Origin: CAYSUS01 sp964434165
GTDB taxonomy: Bacteria > Planctomycetota > Planctomycetia > Pirellulales > Thermoguttaceae
Length of the DNA: 64,000 bases
Direction of reading: 5' to 3'
Assembly: GCA_964434165.1 (NCBI GenBank)
Contig: CAYSUS010000040.1
Coordinates: 1-64,000 of the forward strand
Shown here: in pieces, positions 1 through 6,302 of the stretch
Layout: every line of letters begins with the position of its first letter
How positions within the stretch are numbered: the first letter of the stretch is position 1
Notes under the pieces: generated by a model
The model's input: the letters and a program-made list of their open reading frames with translations, nothing else
Database searches by the model: none
What the model was told of the DNA's origin: nothing
Program-made: the position numbers and the translations under genes

Positions 1-26
1 GGGTGACGGGGTGAGGGGGTGACGGG
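1..26 (+). repeat. Left octamer array flanking S23 gene
   Basis: Three 8-bp units of the form GTGAcGGG start at positions 3, 11 and 19 (GTGACGGG, GTGAGGGG, GTGACGGG). The array may continue left of the window. It lies just past the stop codon of the four-helix-bundle gene and is inverted relative to the array at 424-450. Confidence 0.8.
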
Positions 27-42
27 GCGAAGTGAGGCTGGT

Positions 43-426
43 TCATTGCGGGAGGATCCATGTTTCTGGATGGCGGATCATTCCGACAAGGGTGGCGATG
101 ATGTCGTCGTAGATGAGGTATAGGTGTTTCGCGTCGTTTCGATCCAGATAGCCGCACTTCACAGCCAGCTCCAGCCAAACCTGGGTTTCTGCCGCTTCGG
201 CTTCGCAATCCGAGAGCTTGCTCACAAAGGCCGCCTCGTAACGGCGTTTTCTCCAGGCCTCTGCGAGATTCGCGCAAACGCTCCGCGACGATCGGCGAAC
301 CTGGTCCGTCAGCGAGTAAATCTCTTCCTTGGGAAAGCCCTTCGACAGTTCAAAGACCTGCATGGCTGCGTCGATCGCTTTGCGATAAACCTCCAAGTCC
401 TGATGCGTCTTAACCTTCTTCTTCAC
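43..426 (-). CDS. Four-helix-bundle protein, S23/23S rRNA intervening-sequence family
   Basis: This 127-residue protein has the hallmarks of the S23 (23S rRNA intervening-sequence) four-helix-bundle family: an N-terminal 'DLEVYRKAIDAA' helix, a central 'QVRRSSRSVCANLAEAW' helix and an 'ESE/DCEAEAAETQVWLELA'-type third helix. Family members are encoded in rRNA intervening sequences and as stand-alone genes; the homologous avd proteins serve diversity-generating retroelements. No molecular function is established for stand-alone members. The start is GTG at 424-426, the first triplet after three GTGACNNG octamers, so the repeat array supplies both the start codon and the purine-rich upstream sequence. 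Both ends of the gene carry octamer arrays in inverted orientation, which suggests a cassette. No rRNA sequence is nearby. Confidence 0.85.
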   Translation of the reverse strand: MKKKVKTHQDLEVYRKAIDAAMQVFELSKGFPKEEIYSLTDQVRRSSRSVCANLAEAWRKRRYEAAFVSKLSDCEAEAAETQVWLELAVKCGYLDRNDAKHLYLIYDDIIATLVGMIRHPETWILPQ

Positions 427-450
427 CCTGTCACCCCGTCACCTTGTCAC
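424..450 (-). repeat. Right octamer array overlapping S23 start codon
   Basis: Read on the minus strand the units are GTGACAAG, GTGACGGG and GTGACAGG followed by GTGAAG, whose GTG is the start codon of the S23-family gene. It is the inverted counterpart of the array at 1-26. Confidence 0.8.
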
Positions 451-480
451 GCGCGCTCGACGATGCCCTTATTGACGCTT

Positions 481-568
481 GCAAAGCCAATGGACGGAGG
501 GCAACCGACGGGAGCCCGGTATTCGGCCAGTCTGGGCTTAAACCACGCGGCCATTGGCTGCGCAGCCA
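481..568. repeat. Palindromic intergenic segment
   Basis: GCCAATGG (486-493) and CCATTGGC (551-558) form inverted arms, and TGGCTGCGCAGCCA (555-568) is a perfect 14-bp palindrome. The segment fills most of the gap between the S23 gene and the DUF2442 gene and encodes nothing recognisable. It may be a dispersed repeat, but no second copy is seen in this window. Confidence 0.4.
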
Positions 569-579
569 TCCATAGGTGT

Positions 580-849
580 TCAGCCGGCCCGCTCGATCTG
601 CTTGCTGGCTGCCTCGACCTTCTCGTACAGCGTCTCGGGGGCGATGTCGGCGCCGCTGGGCCACGCGATCGTCCCGCCTTCGATACGAGCCTGCCGGAAG
701 AAGGCAGGGTCCTTCAGGGGCTCGAAGACCGGCCCCTTGCCGACGTACTCGGAGAGGTCCACGTCGGCCTGCAGCCCGTCGCTGAATACGACGCAATAGA
801 CGTACCCCTGGCGATACTCGAGCGACGTCACCTCCTGGAATTCCCACAT
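580..849 (-). CDS. DUF2442 family protein
   Basis: An 89-residue protein matching the DUF2442 pattern: 'VVFSDGLQADVDLSEYVG' followed by 'GPVFEPLKDPAFF' and a C-terminal 'AWPSGADIAPETLYEK'. The start ATG has GAGGTG five bases upstream. It begins 8 bp after the stop of the frameshifted DUF4160 gene, so the two form a bicistron. DUF4160-DUF2442 neighbours are common in bacteria and have been viewed as a possible toxin-antitoxin pair; that role is inference and no activity is shown. With the partner frameshifted, this member may now be an orphan. Confidence 0.85.
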   Translation of the reverse strand: MWEFQEVTSLEYRQGYVYCVVFSDGLQADVDLSEYVGKGPVFEPLKDPAFFRQARIEGGTIAWPSGADIAPETLYEKVEAASKQIERAG

Positions 850-857
850 AACGCACC

Positions 858-1119
858 TCAGTCGAGTGGATCAATTCGGTTCAATGCCTGGCCTGACCTG
901 GCGAGGTCCCAGTTCTCTTGAAGCTCTGCTGCGTGCAAGTCGATCCACTCCCGCACCAAGCGCAGAGCCGTTCTGGAACCGAGGTTGCCTTGGAGAATGT
1001 TGCCCTGGAAGTCGAGCAGGATGTTGTCTCCTTGATGCTCCGCGTGCAAGTGAGGAGGATGGTGTTCATTGGTAGTACATTCGGATCGTGATCCCAAAGA
1101 ACCTCGATATCTCGGGCAT
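858..1119 (-). pseudogene. DUF4160 family gene, frameshifted
   Basis: The gene starts with ATG at 1117-1119 behind a strong AGGAGG site and reads 'MPEISRFFGITIRMYYQ' before hitting TGA. The rest of the family pattern, 'EHHPPHLHAEHQGD' and onward to the stop at 858, is in another frame. One extra base near 1070 (a C after TACTAC on the minus strand) explains the break, since removing it gives the usual 'RMYYNEHHPPHLHAE' junction. It sits directly upstream of the DUF2442 gene. Either a recent inactivating mutation or a sequencing error is possible in this draft scaffold. Confidence 0.75.
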
Positions 1120-1191
1120 GGGTCGCCTCCTCGGATGGACCAATGGGATACTGTGCAGCGTCGGCCAGGTGATGCAGCGCGGAAACCAGTC

Positions 1192-1228
1192 ATTCTCCTT
1201 CATTCAGCATTCATCACTCAGCATTCCC
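1192..1228. repeat. Heptamer array between DUF4160 and imuB
   Basis: Units ATTCAGC, ATTCATC, ACTCAGC and ATTCCC follow each other from 1202, with a degenerate ATTCTCC unit before them. The array ends 5 bp past the imuB stop codon. Its composition (AT-richer, pyrimidine-biased) differs from its surroundings and recalls short tandem repeat arrays seen in cyanobacteria and planctomycetes. Confidence 0.6.
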
Positions 1229-1232
1229 TTTG

Positions 1233-2969
1233 TCACTCGAAGCTGCCATGCAAAAACCACTTTCCGTCCCGCAGCCGCCGGAAGAGCCAGAAGCGGTTTC
1301 CCGCCGCGGTCTCCACGCGGTAGTAGTCGCGGCCCACGGGACGGCCGCGCCACCAGCCGGTCTCGATCCGCTCCGGCCCCCAGTGCCGGGCAACGCGATG
1401 CGACGCGCCCTGCCACTGGAACTGCACGGGCGGGCCGTCGGGCAGGATCGACGAGGCACTCAACCCCGCCGGCCGCGACATCAAACGCAGGGGACGCGGG
1501 GGAAGCTCGGGCACGTTGGCATGGGGACGTCTGGGTGCCACGCGCTGCTTGTCAGCCCGTGTTCTCTTTGCCTTGCGGGAAGCACGGGATGGCAAGCAGC
1601 CCGTGGCACCCGATTTGGCACCTTTACGGCGTCTCTTGCCCGCGGTGCCTACGACCGACTCATAGCCGTAGGCCAGCTCGGGCTGGGCGTCGGCCAGAAG
1701 CCGCGCTCGAAGCACGCCTCGCGGTCCCAGCCGGCTGGAGAGCCGATCGACCAGCGAGGCCAACGACCTCGCATGCCGGGCGGCCCCTTCTTCAAAGAGC
1801 TGCTCCTGCCGGTGCTCCAGCGCGGTGGCGACCGCGGCCTCGATGCACACGCCGGTCATCGGCGCAGAAAGGCGGACCCGTTCGAGCTGCATGCGGACCA
1901 GTCCGAATAGGTGCTCGGCCGAGGCACTCGCGTGATACAAGCCCACGCTCAGCCGCACCGGCTCGGAGGGAGGGCAGTCGATGCGGCACTCCAGCCGGAC
2001 CGCCCCGCGCCCCTGGTGCAAGAGCCGATCGGCCACCTGGCCCACGAGTTGCCGGACCACGGCCTCGACCGCCTCGCGCTTGGCCGTGGGATGCTCGGGC
2101 GACCACGCGGCGCGGAGCTCCGGCGGGGCGCGGCAGGCGAGGATCGGCTCGGGCAAAAGGCCCAGGGCCTGGTCCAGGCGCTCGCCGAGCCGCGGCCCGA
2201 ACCGCGCCGCCAGGTCCTCGCGCGGCAGCGGCACGATCTGCCCCACCCGGTAAACGCCCAGCGCGTGGAGAAGCTCCACGGTCTCGTCTTCCAGGCGCAG
2301 GGCTTCGATCGGCATCGGCCAGAGGGCGGTCAGGGCATCGCCGGGCGGGAGGCGGGTGAGGGAGAGGTGGGTGGTGGGTGGTGAGGACGAAGTATGGGGT
2401 GCGGAGTACGAAGTATGGGGTGCGGGAATGCTTTCCTGCTGTCCTCGGTCCCCTCCCTCGTACCTGGCGGCGGCCCAGGCGGCGGCCCAGGCGGCGCCGG
2501 GGGTGTCGGCAATGCCGAGCCGGGCGAAAAGCCCGCGGCCGCGCAGGGCCGCCTGGATTCGCGCCGCTTGCGCGGTCTCGTCGCCCAACAGGTGCTCCAG
2601 GCCCGTGATGTCCAGGAAAAGACTCTCCGGGGCGGGGGCGTCTTCCACGCCGACCACGGGGCTAAAACGTTCGCACCAGATGGCTAGGTCCTCCAGGGCC
2701 TTGCGATCCGCGCTGGGGTCATACGGGACGAGAACGGTCGCGTCCTTCCCGCAGCCTCCGTCCTTGCCTGCTTCCAGCGCGGCGACCTCGGCTACGGGCA
2801 TGCCGATCCGCACGCCCAAAGCTTCTGCCTGCGCCGAGCACGCGGCCACGCGCAGGGCGTTGCGCTGCGCGTGGTGGAGCACCAGCGCCTTGCCTTTAAG
2901 CTCCGGCTGCGCGAGCGTCGCGCGCGCGACGGGCCAGCGGGGAAGCCACAGACACAGTGTTCGTCGCAT
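1233..2969 (-). CDS. imuB: ImuB-type Y-family DNA polymerase-like protein
   Basis: The 578-residue product starts 'MRRTLCLWLPRWPVARATL' and continues with Y-family-like palm and thumb segments ('GMPVAEVAALEAG', 'LFLDITGLEHLLGD', 'GIADTPGAAWAAA'), as in ImuB, the non-catalytic or weakly catalytic partner of the ImuA-ImuB-DnaE2 translesion mutasome. The ATG chosen (2967-2969) lies inside the 3' end of imuA, a 74-bp overlap that suggests translational coupling. No dnaE2 is in the window. Two stretches look inserted: residues coded around 2367-2450 repeat 'APHTSYS/APHTSSS', from 18-bp direct repeats, and residues coded around 1533-1611 come from a 19-bp inverted repeat. Both keep the frame. The C-terminus ends in the usual 'RDYYRVET...WFLHGSFE'. 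Confidence 0.85.
   Translation of the reverse strand: MRRTLCLWLPRWPVARATLAQPELKGKALVLHHAQRNALRVAACSAQAEALGVRIGMPVAEVAALEAGKDGGCGKDATVLVPYDPSADRKALEDLAIWCERFSPVVGVEDAPAPESLFLDITGLEHLLGDETAQAARIQAALRGRGLFARLGIADTPGAAWAAAWAAARYEGGDRGQQESIPAPHTSYSAPHTSSSPPTTHLSLTRLPPGDALTALWPMPIEALRLEDETVELLHALGVYRVGQIVPLPREDLAARFGPRLGERLDQALGLLPEPILACRAPPELRAAWSPEHPTAKREAVEAVVRQLVGQVADRLLHQGRGAVRLECRIDCPPSEPVRLSVGLYHASASAEHLFGLVRMQLERVRLSAPMTGVCIEAAVATALEHRQEQLFEEGAARHARSLASLVDRLSSRLGPRGVLRARLLADAQPELAYGYESVVGTAGKRRRKGAKSGATGCLPSRASRKAKRTRADKQRVAPRRPHANVPELPPRPLRLMSRPAGLSASSILPDGPPVQFQWQGASHRVARHWGPERIETGWWRGRPVGRDYYRVETAAGNRFWLFRRLRDGKWFLHGSFE
1533..1611. repeat. Long inverted repeat inside imuB
   Basis: Arms GGGTGCCACGCGCTGCTTG (1533-1551) and, read inverted, 1593-1611 pair over 19 bp with one mismatch; an inner CCCGTG/CACGGG pair extends the hairpin. 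The segment is translated in frame as a basic, Ala/Lys/Arg-rich linker of ImuB. Confidence 0.75.
2387..2425. repeat. 21-bp-period direct repeat inside imuB
   Basis: ACGAAGTATGGGGTGCGG occurs at 2387-2404 and again at 2408-2425, identical and with a 21-bp period, so each unit adds seven residues in frame. The flanking GT-rich stretch (2356-2386) appears to belong to the same insertion. Confidence 0.8.
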
Positions 2970-3711
2970 CGTCGATTTCCACGAACAGGCTCCCGCCGCT
3001 GGTTCCCCCACGGCAGCGAAGCACCTCGATTCTCAGCCGGCGTCCCTGCTCGCTTGTTGCAGAACCTGACAAAGGGGAACCTGGAAACTGGCCGCTGCGC
3101 GGCAAATGGTGCCGGTCCCCTGCGGCCGCCGGCTCGACCTCAAACCGCACGTCGGCCCAGGAGGGCTCCCTGCGCGCGGTTTCCGGACGGAGTAAAAGCC
3201 CCAAGGCCCCCCCTTGCTCCGCGGCCAACTGCATGCGGCGGAACGCCCGATCGTCGAGCCTCGCGGGCCAGGCCAGCACGGCGGCCACGGCCGGGCAGCG
3301 GAGGGCCTGGTCCAGGGCCCAGGCCCGATCGGCCTCGCTCTGGGCCTGGACCACGATCATCCGCTCCAGCTCGATGCCCAGGCGCGCGGCGGCCGGGGGA
3401 TAGAACTGGCGGCGGTCGTCGAGCACGACCAGGGCCCCGCCGTCGCCGCACGCGCGGCCGGCCACCCCCAGGGCGAGCGTCTCGGCCCCGCTTCCACTCC
3501 CCGCGGCGAGCCATTCTACGAGCGTGCCGCGGCGCAGGCCCCGCTCGGGCAGGAGCCGGTCCAGGGTCTCGCAGCCCGTCGAGACCGGCTGCTCGTCCCG
3601 CGGCCAGCGGCTCGACTCGAGTCGTTCGATCTGCCCCCGCAGGGCGGCGACGAGTGCCTGGGGCGGCGTCCCGGCCGGCGGATTTTGCGGTTTTTCGCGG
3701 TGTTTGCCCAT
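2896..3711 (-). CDS. imuA: ImuA-like RecA-related mutasome protein
   Basis: A 271-residue RecA-like protein: 'PVSTGCETLDRLLPERGLRRGTLVEWL' followed by 'LALGVAGRACGDGGALVVLDDRRQF' is the ImuA pattern, related to SulA/RecA folds, and 'LRIEVLRCRGG' marks the C-terminal part. ImuA works with ImuB and DnaE2 in damage-induced mutagenesis. The second ATG (3709-3711) is preferred over 3741 because AGGAAGGG stands nine bases before it; the first ATG lies inside a palindrome that looks like an operator. A segment of about 25-30 residues (coded around 3058-3130) between 'RFEVEP' and 'RRLRIEVLRC' looks like an extra insertion with repeat-like DNA. imuB overlaps its 3' end. Confidence 0.8.
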   Translation of the reverse strand: MGKHREKPQNPPAGTPPQALVAALRGQIERLESSRWPRDEQPVSTGCETLDRLLPERGLRRGTLVEWLAAGSGSGAETLALGVAGRACGDGGALVVLDDRRQFYPPAAARLGIELERMIVVQAQSEADRAWALDQALRCPAVAAVLAWPARLDDRAFRRMQLAAEQGGALGLLLRPETARREPSWADVRFEVEPAAAGDRHHLPRSGQFPGSPLSGSATSEQGRRLRIEVLRCRGGTSGGSLFVEIDDATNTVSVASPLARRARDARAAGA

Positions 3712-3735
3712 GCTAGCACCCTTCCTGCCGGAAGT

Positions 3736-3747
3736 GTACATCTGTAC
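3736..3747. promoter_or_regulatory. GTAC-N4-GTAC palindrome, candidate LexA-type operator of imuAB
   Basis: GTACATCTGTAC is a perfect 12-bp palindrome 25 bp upstream of the chosen imuA start. Its spacing equals that of known LexA boxes (GAAC-N4-GTTC in Gram-positives), and imuA-imuB operons are usually SOS-controlled. The exact LexA motif of this lineage is not known from the window. Confidence 0.45.
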
Positions 3748-3852
3748 CCTTCCCCTGTCAATCCGAATATCGGCAGGAAAGCACCGTCACCTTTGGGGTC
3801 AGACGAAGAACCGCTGATGGACGCTAATACGGTGGGAGGCATGCCAATGCGT

Positions 3853-3898
3853 CCAAAGAGAAACGCCCCGCACGGCCGAACCGGCCGCCGGGGGCGTT
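3853..3898 (-). terminator. Intrinsic terminator after first PEP-CTERM gene
   Basis: On the minus strand AACGCCCC (3891-3898) pairs with GGGGCGTT (3862-3869) around a GC-rich inner stem with loop TTC, followed by a T-rich run (TTTCTCTTTGG). It lies about 30 bp past the stop at 3931. The terminator at 4903 has nearly the same sequence. Confidence 0.75.
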
Positions 3899-3930
3899 GT
3901 CCCATGTTCAGGATGTCGCGGCCGAGAAAG

Positions 3931-4755
3931 CTATCGCCGCCTGCGCCGCCAGCCGACCAGGGCCAGAGCAATGAGCCCCAGCGCGGCCAGCCCCATCGTG
4001 GAGGGCTCGGGCACGGGTGTTCCGTTGGTGATGAAGGCCAGGTCATCCACGGAAGTGAAGCTGCCGCCAGGCAAATTCACCAGGATGTTCTCGATCGACT
4101 CGCCCTCGGGGGCTTGAAACACCAAGAACGTGTCGTCTCGACCGGACGTCGTATTGTTCAGCAGGTCGAAAACCCGCTGGTCCGTCGTGCTGTCGCTGAA
4201 CAGAGCCGTGACCGTCACATTGCTGAACTGCCCGCTCGTCTCGCGCGAAAGCAACGTCAGCGCCGCCTCCACCACGGACTCGCCGGGATCGCCGCCCGTG
4301 ATCGCCCCGAAATCGATCGAGTAGTCGTTGCGATTGCTGGGATCGCTTCCCGTACTGATTGCGGTCAGGTAACGATCCTGGGAGATCCCAGCACGACCAC
4401 TGGCCCCAGTAACGGCCTCCCAATCATTCGATCCCGCCAGGCCGTTATCGAAGACGATCGTCTTCGGCCGGATCGTCCCGAACGTCGCCGAGAACGTGTC
4501 CACCTGCGAGATTTCTGCAATGTCGTCGCTGTCATCGAAGTTCAGCACGCCCCCGACGCCGCGCCCGAAGGCCTCGCTGACGCGCGACTGCCACTGGGCC
4601 AGGGTGAAAGGGTTGCCCGAGGCTTCGACATCGACCTCGTTGCCATCCAACGGATCGTAGACCGGATGCGTGATCACATCCGCCTGAGCACTCCGGCCGA
4701 AAAAGCCGAACAGGGCCGCAGCCGCCAACGCGAGAGTCCACGGAGAACGGATCAT
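3931..4755 (-). CDS. PEP-CTERM sorted secreted protein
   Basis: A 274-residue exported protein. It opens with a signal peptide ('MIRSPWTLALAAAALFGFF' with cleavage after 'SAQA') and ends with a PEP-CTERM anchor: 'PVPEPSTMGLAALGLIALA' followed by a hydrophobic helix and five arginines. PEP-CTERM proteins are cut and processed by an exosortase, which is not in this window. The body is rich in Asp, Thr and Ser and shows no domain I can name. The ATG at 4753-4755 has AAGGAG seven bases upstream; longer open frames upstream carry no signal peptide. A strong intrinsic terminator follows. Confidence 0.85.
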   Translation of the reverse strand: MIRSPWTLALAAAALFGFFGRSAQADVITHPVYDPLDGNEVDVEASGNPFTLAQWQSRVSEAFGRGVGGVLNFDDSDDIAEISQVDTFSATFGTIRPKTIVFDNGLAGSNDWEAVTGASGRAGISQDRYLTAISTGSDPSNRNDYSIDFGAITGGDPGESVVEAALTLLSRETSGQFSNVTVTALFSDSTTDQRVFDLLNNTTSGRDDTFLVFQAPEGESIENILVNLPGGSFTSVDDLAFITNGTPVPEPSTMGLAALGLIALALVGWRRRRR

Positions 4756-4902
4756 GGAATCGCTCCTTGCAGGATCAGATGCAGGGGCATCACCACCGGC
4801 GCCCCCGCGGGGCCGACCGCACCCCAGGCTCCAGTCTAACCACGCCACCAAGCGTTGCAAGAAGAAGGACGGCACCACCCAACAGAGACGAGAGAGTGCT
4901 CC

Positions 4903-4941
4903 GAAAAACACCCCCCGGCCGAACCGGCCGCCGGGGGCGTT
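4903..4941 (-). terminator. Intrinsic terminator after second PEP-CTERM gene
   Basis: On the minus strand a GC-rich stem (AACGCCCCCGG...CCGGGGGGTGTT) is followed by TTTTT at 4904-4908. It lies about 45 bp after the stop at 4986 and before the promoter region of the next gene. Its core repeats the terminator at 3853-3898. Confidence 0.8.
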
Positions 4942-4985
4942 GTGGGCTTCCATGCGCGGGCTTCAGGAGGTCGCGGCCGCGGAGG

Positions 4986-6032
4986 TCACCTTCGCCTCCG
5001 CCGCCAGCCGACGAAAGCCACGCCCAACAGGCCCACGGCGCACAGCGTGATGGTGGAAGGCTCCGGGACGGTGGACAGCACCCCGCCGCCGGCGTCGTTG
5101 AGGACCAACCCGTAGGAGAAACGTCCCAGTTCCACCACGTCGCCCGGGCTGCCCGTCAACGTGCCGTCGGGAACCTTGTCCCAGCGGAGGTCGCCAATGA
5201 ACGCGTGCGCCTCCAGGCCGTCGTACACGTCGAACAGCATTTGCGCCTCGCCCACGCCGTAACCGAGCGCCGGCTCCATGGCGAGGTTAAAGACCCCAAT
5301 CGCTTCGCCCGTGTCCAGGGCGCTGTTCCACAGGCCGATGTCGTCGAGCTGACCGACGTACTCCCCGGATCCGTTTCTCCCGAAGATGTACAGCGGCCGG
5401 GTGTTGGAAACCCCGTCGCCATGCTGGTAAGTGCCCGAGGTCTCGACCCCGTTGACGTACTTCCTCCACTCGCCGTTGTCGAGGACGTACACGAGGTGGT
5501 GCCAAGTGGGATCCTCGGGCGGGACTGCAAAGGTGTCGGGGGCGGCGGTGGCGATGTTCTGGTTGAACTTCCCGGTAACGACAGGCGGTCCGTTATCGGT
5601 AACCGTGTCCACCCGCATGTTGGTCCGGGCGTTGGCGTCGTACCGGTCGATGAGCCAGCTCTGGCTCCCATTGGCTTCGTTGCCGTGCTGGAAGATGCGG
5701 GCCCATTTGCTGTTATCCCCGGTGCTGGCCTTCATCCAGAACGAGACCGTAAGCTGGCCGTCGATCGACTCGAGCGACGTCGAAGTGGGGACGGTGATCA
5801 CGTTCGCGCCGCCCCCGCCATAGTTCCGGGCCGACAGCCCGTTGCCGAAAGGCACGTCGCTGGGATACGTGATGCTTAAGCCGGCCGCGCCGTGGTTGCC
5901 CGTGCCCGACCCGTCGTCGGCGTTGCCCCCGTCGAAGCTCCAGTAGCCGATCAGCGACGCGTCGGCAGGCGAGATGAGAAGACCCACGGCGAGCAACGCG
6001 CCGAAAACGAACCATGCGATTCGCGATTTCAT
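4986..6032 (-). CDS. LamG-like PEP-CTERM secreted protein
   Basis: A 348-residue exported protein starting 'MKSRIAWFVFGALLAVGLL' (signal peptide ending 'PADA'). Residues about 25-270 form a LamG/concanavalin A-like jelly roll: 'LIGYWSFDGGNADDGSGTG' and 'WHHLVYVLDNGEWRKYVNG' are typical, as is 'QLDDIGLWNSALDTGE'. The C-terminus is a PEP-CTERM anchor ('VPEPSTITLCAVGLLG', then WRRRRR). It probably binds glycans or surface polymers outside the cell. The ATG at 6030-6032 fits the signal peptide; a purine-rich GGGGGAGA lies about ten bases upstream. It is tandem with the preceding PEP-CTERM gene but separated by a terminator. Confidence 0.88.
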   Translation of the reverse strand: MKSRIAWFVFGALLAVGLLISPADASLIGYWSFDGGNADDGSGTGNHGAAGLSITYPSDVPFGNGLSARNYGGGGANVITVPTSTSLESIDGQLTVSFWMKASTGDNSKWARIFQHGNEANGSQSWLIDRYDANARTNMRVDTVTDNGPPVVTGKFNQNIATAAPDTFAVPPEDPTWHHLVYVLDNGEWRKYVNGVETSGTYQHGDGVSNTRPLYIFGRNGSGEYVGQLDDIGLWNSALDTGEAIGVFNLAMEPALGYGVGEAQMLFDVYDGLEAHAFIGDLRWDKVPDGTLTGSPGDVVELGRFSYGLVLNDAGGGVLSTVPEPSTITLCAVGLLGVAFVGWRRRRR

Positions 6033-6263
6033 GGCAACCATCTCCCCCTGCTGCGCACTGCCACCGTATGGAGAGCGGCGCAGCGAGAACGCCTGCGGTG
6101 TCGATCCAGATCCCAATCGGCAGCGGCCACACCGCCGCATCGGCACGACTTCCAATATACCCTCGCCCCCCGCGGACCCCAAATGTTTTCTTGCCCCCCC
6201 AGGCGAGCGGCAACACAACGAGTGGGCCTCGCAGGCGTCCCGAACGCGCTGGCTGGGGCAGAG

Positions 6264-6296
6264 AGACTTCAGAAGTCTCGAAGACCTCGGAAGTCT
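6264..6296. repeat. Dispersed palindrome pair, AGACTTC-N-GAAGTCT family
   Basis: AGACTTC-A-GAAGTCT (6264-6278) is followed by AGACCTC-G-GAAGTCT (6282-6296, one mismatch). The pair ends 6 bp from the stop codon of the 6303-9188 gene. Related pairs occur near 18.6, 30.1 and 57.2 kb. Confidence 0.75.
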
Positions 6297-6302
6297 GGCC
6301 GG

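Noticed and set aside
858..1193. Intact 111-residue protein instead of frameshifted DUF4160
   Set aside because: The first 40 residues are unlike DUF4160, while the true N-terminus with a strong ribosome site is in another frame.
3785..3805. Copy of the 111-bp element near 3.8 kb (TTTGGGGTCAGAC)
   Set aside because: Only about 13 bases recall the inner stem; termini and pairing are absent.
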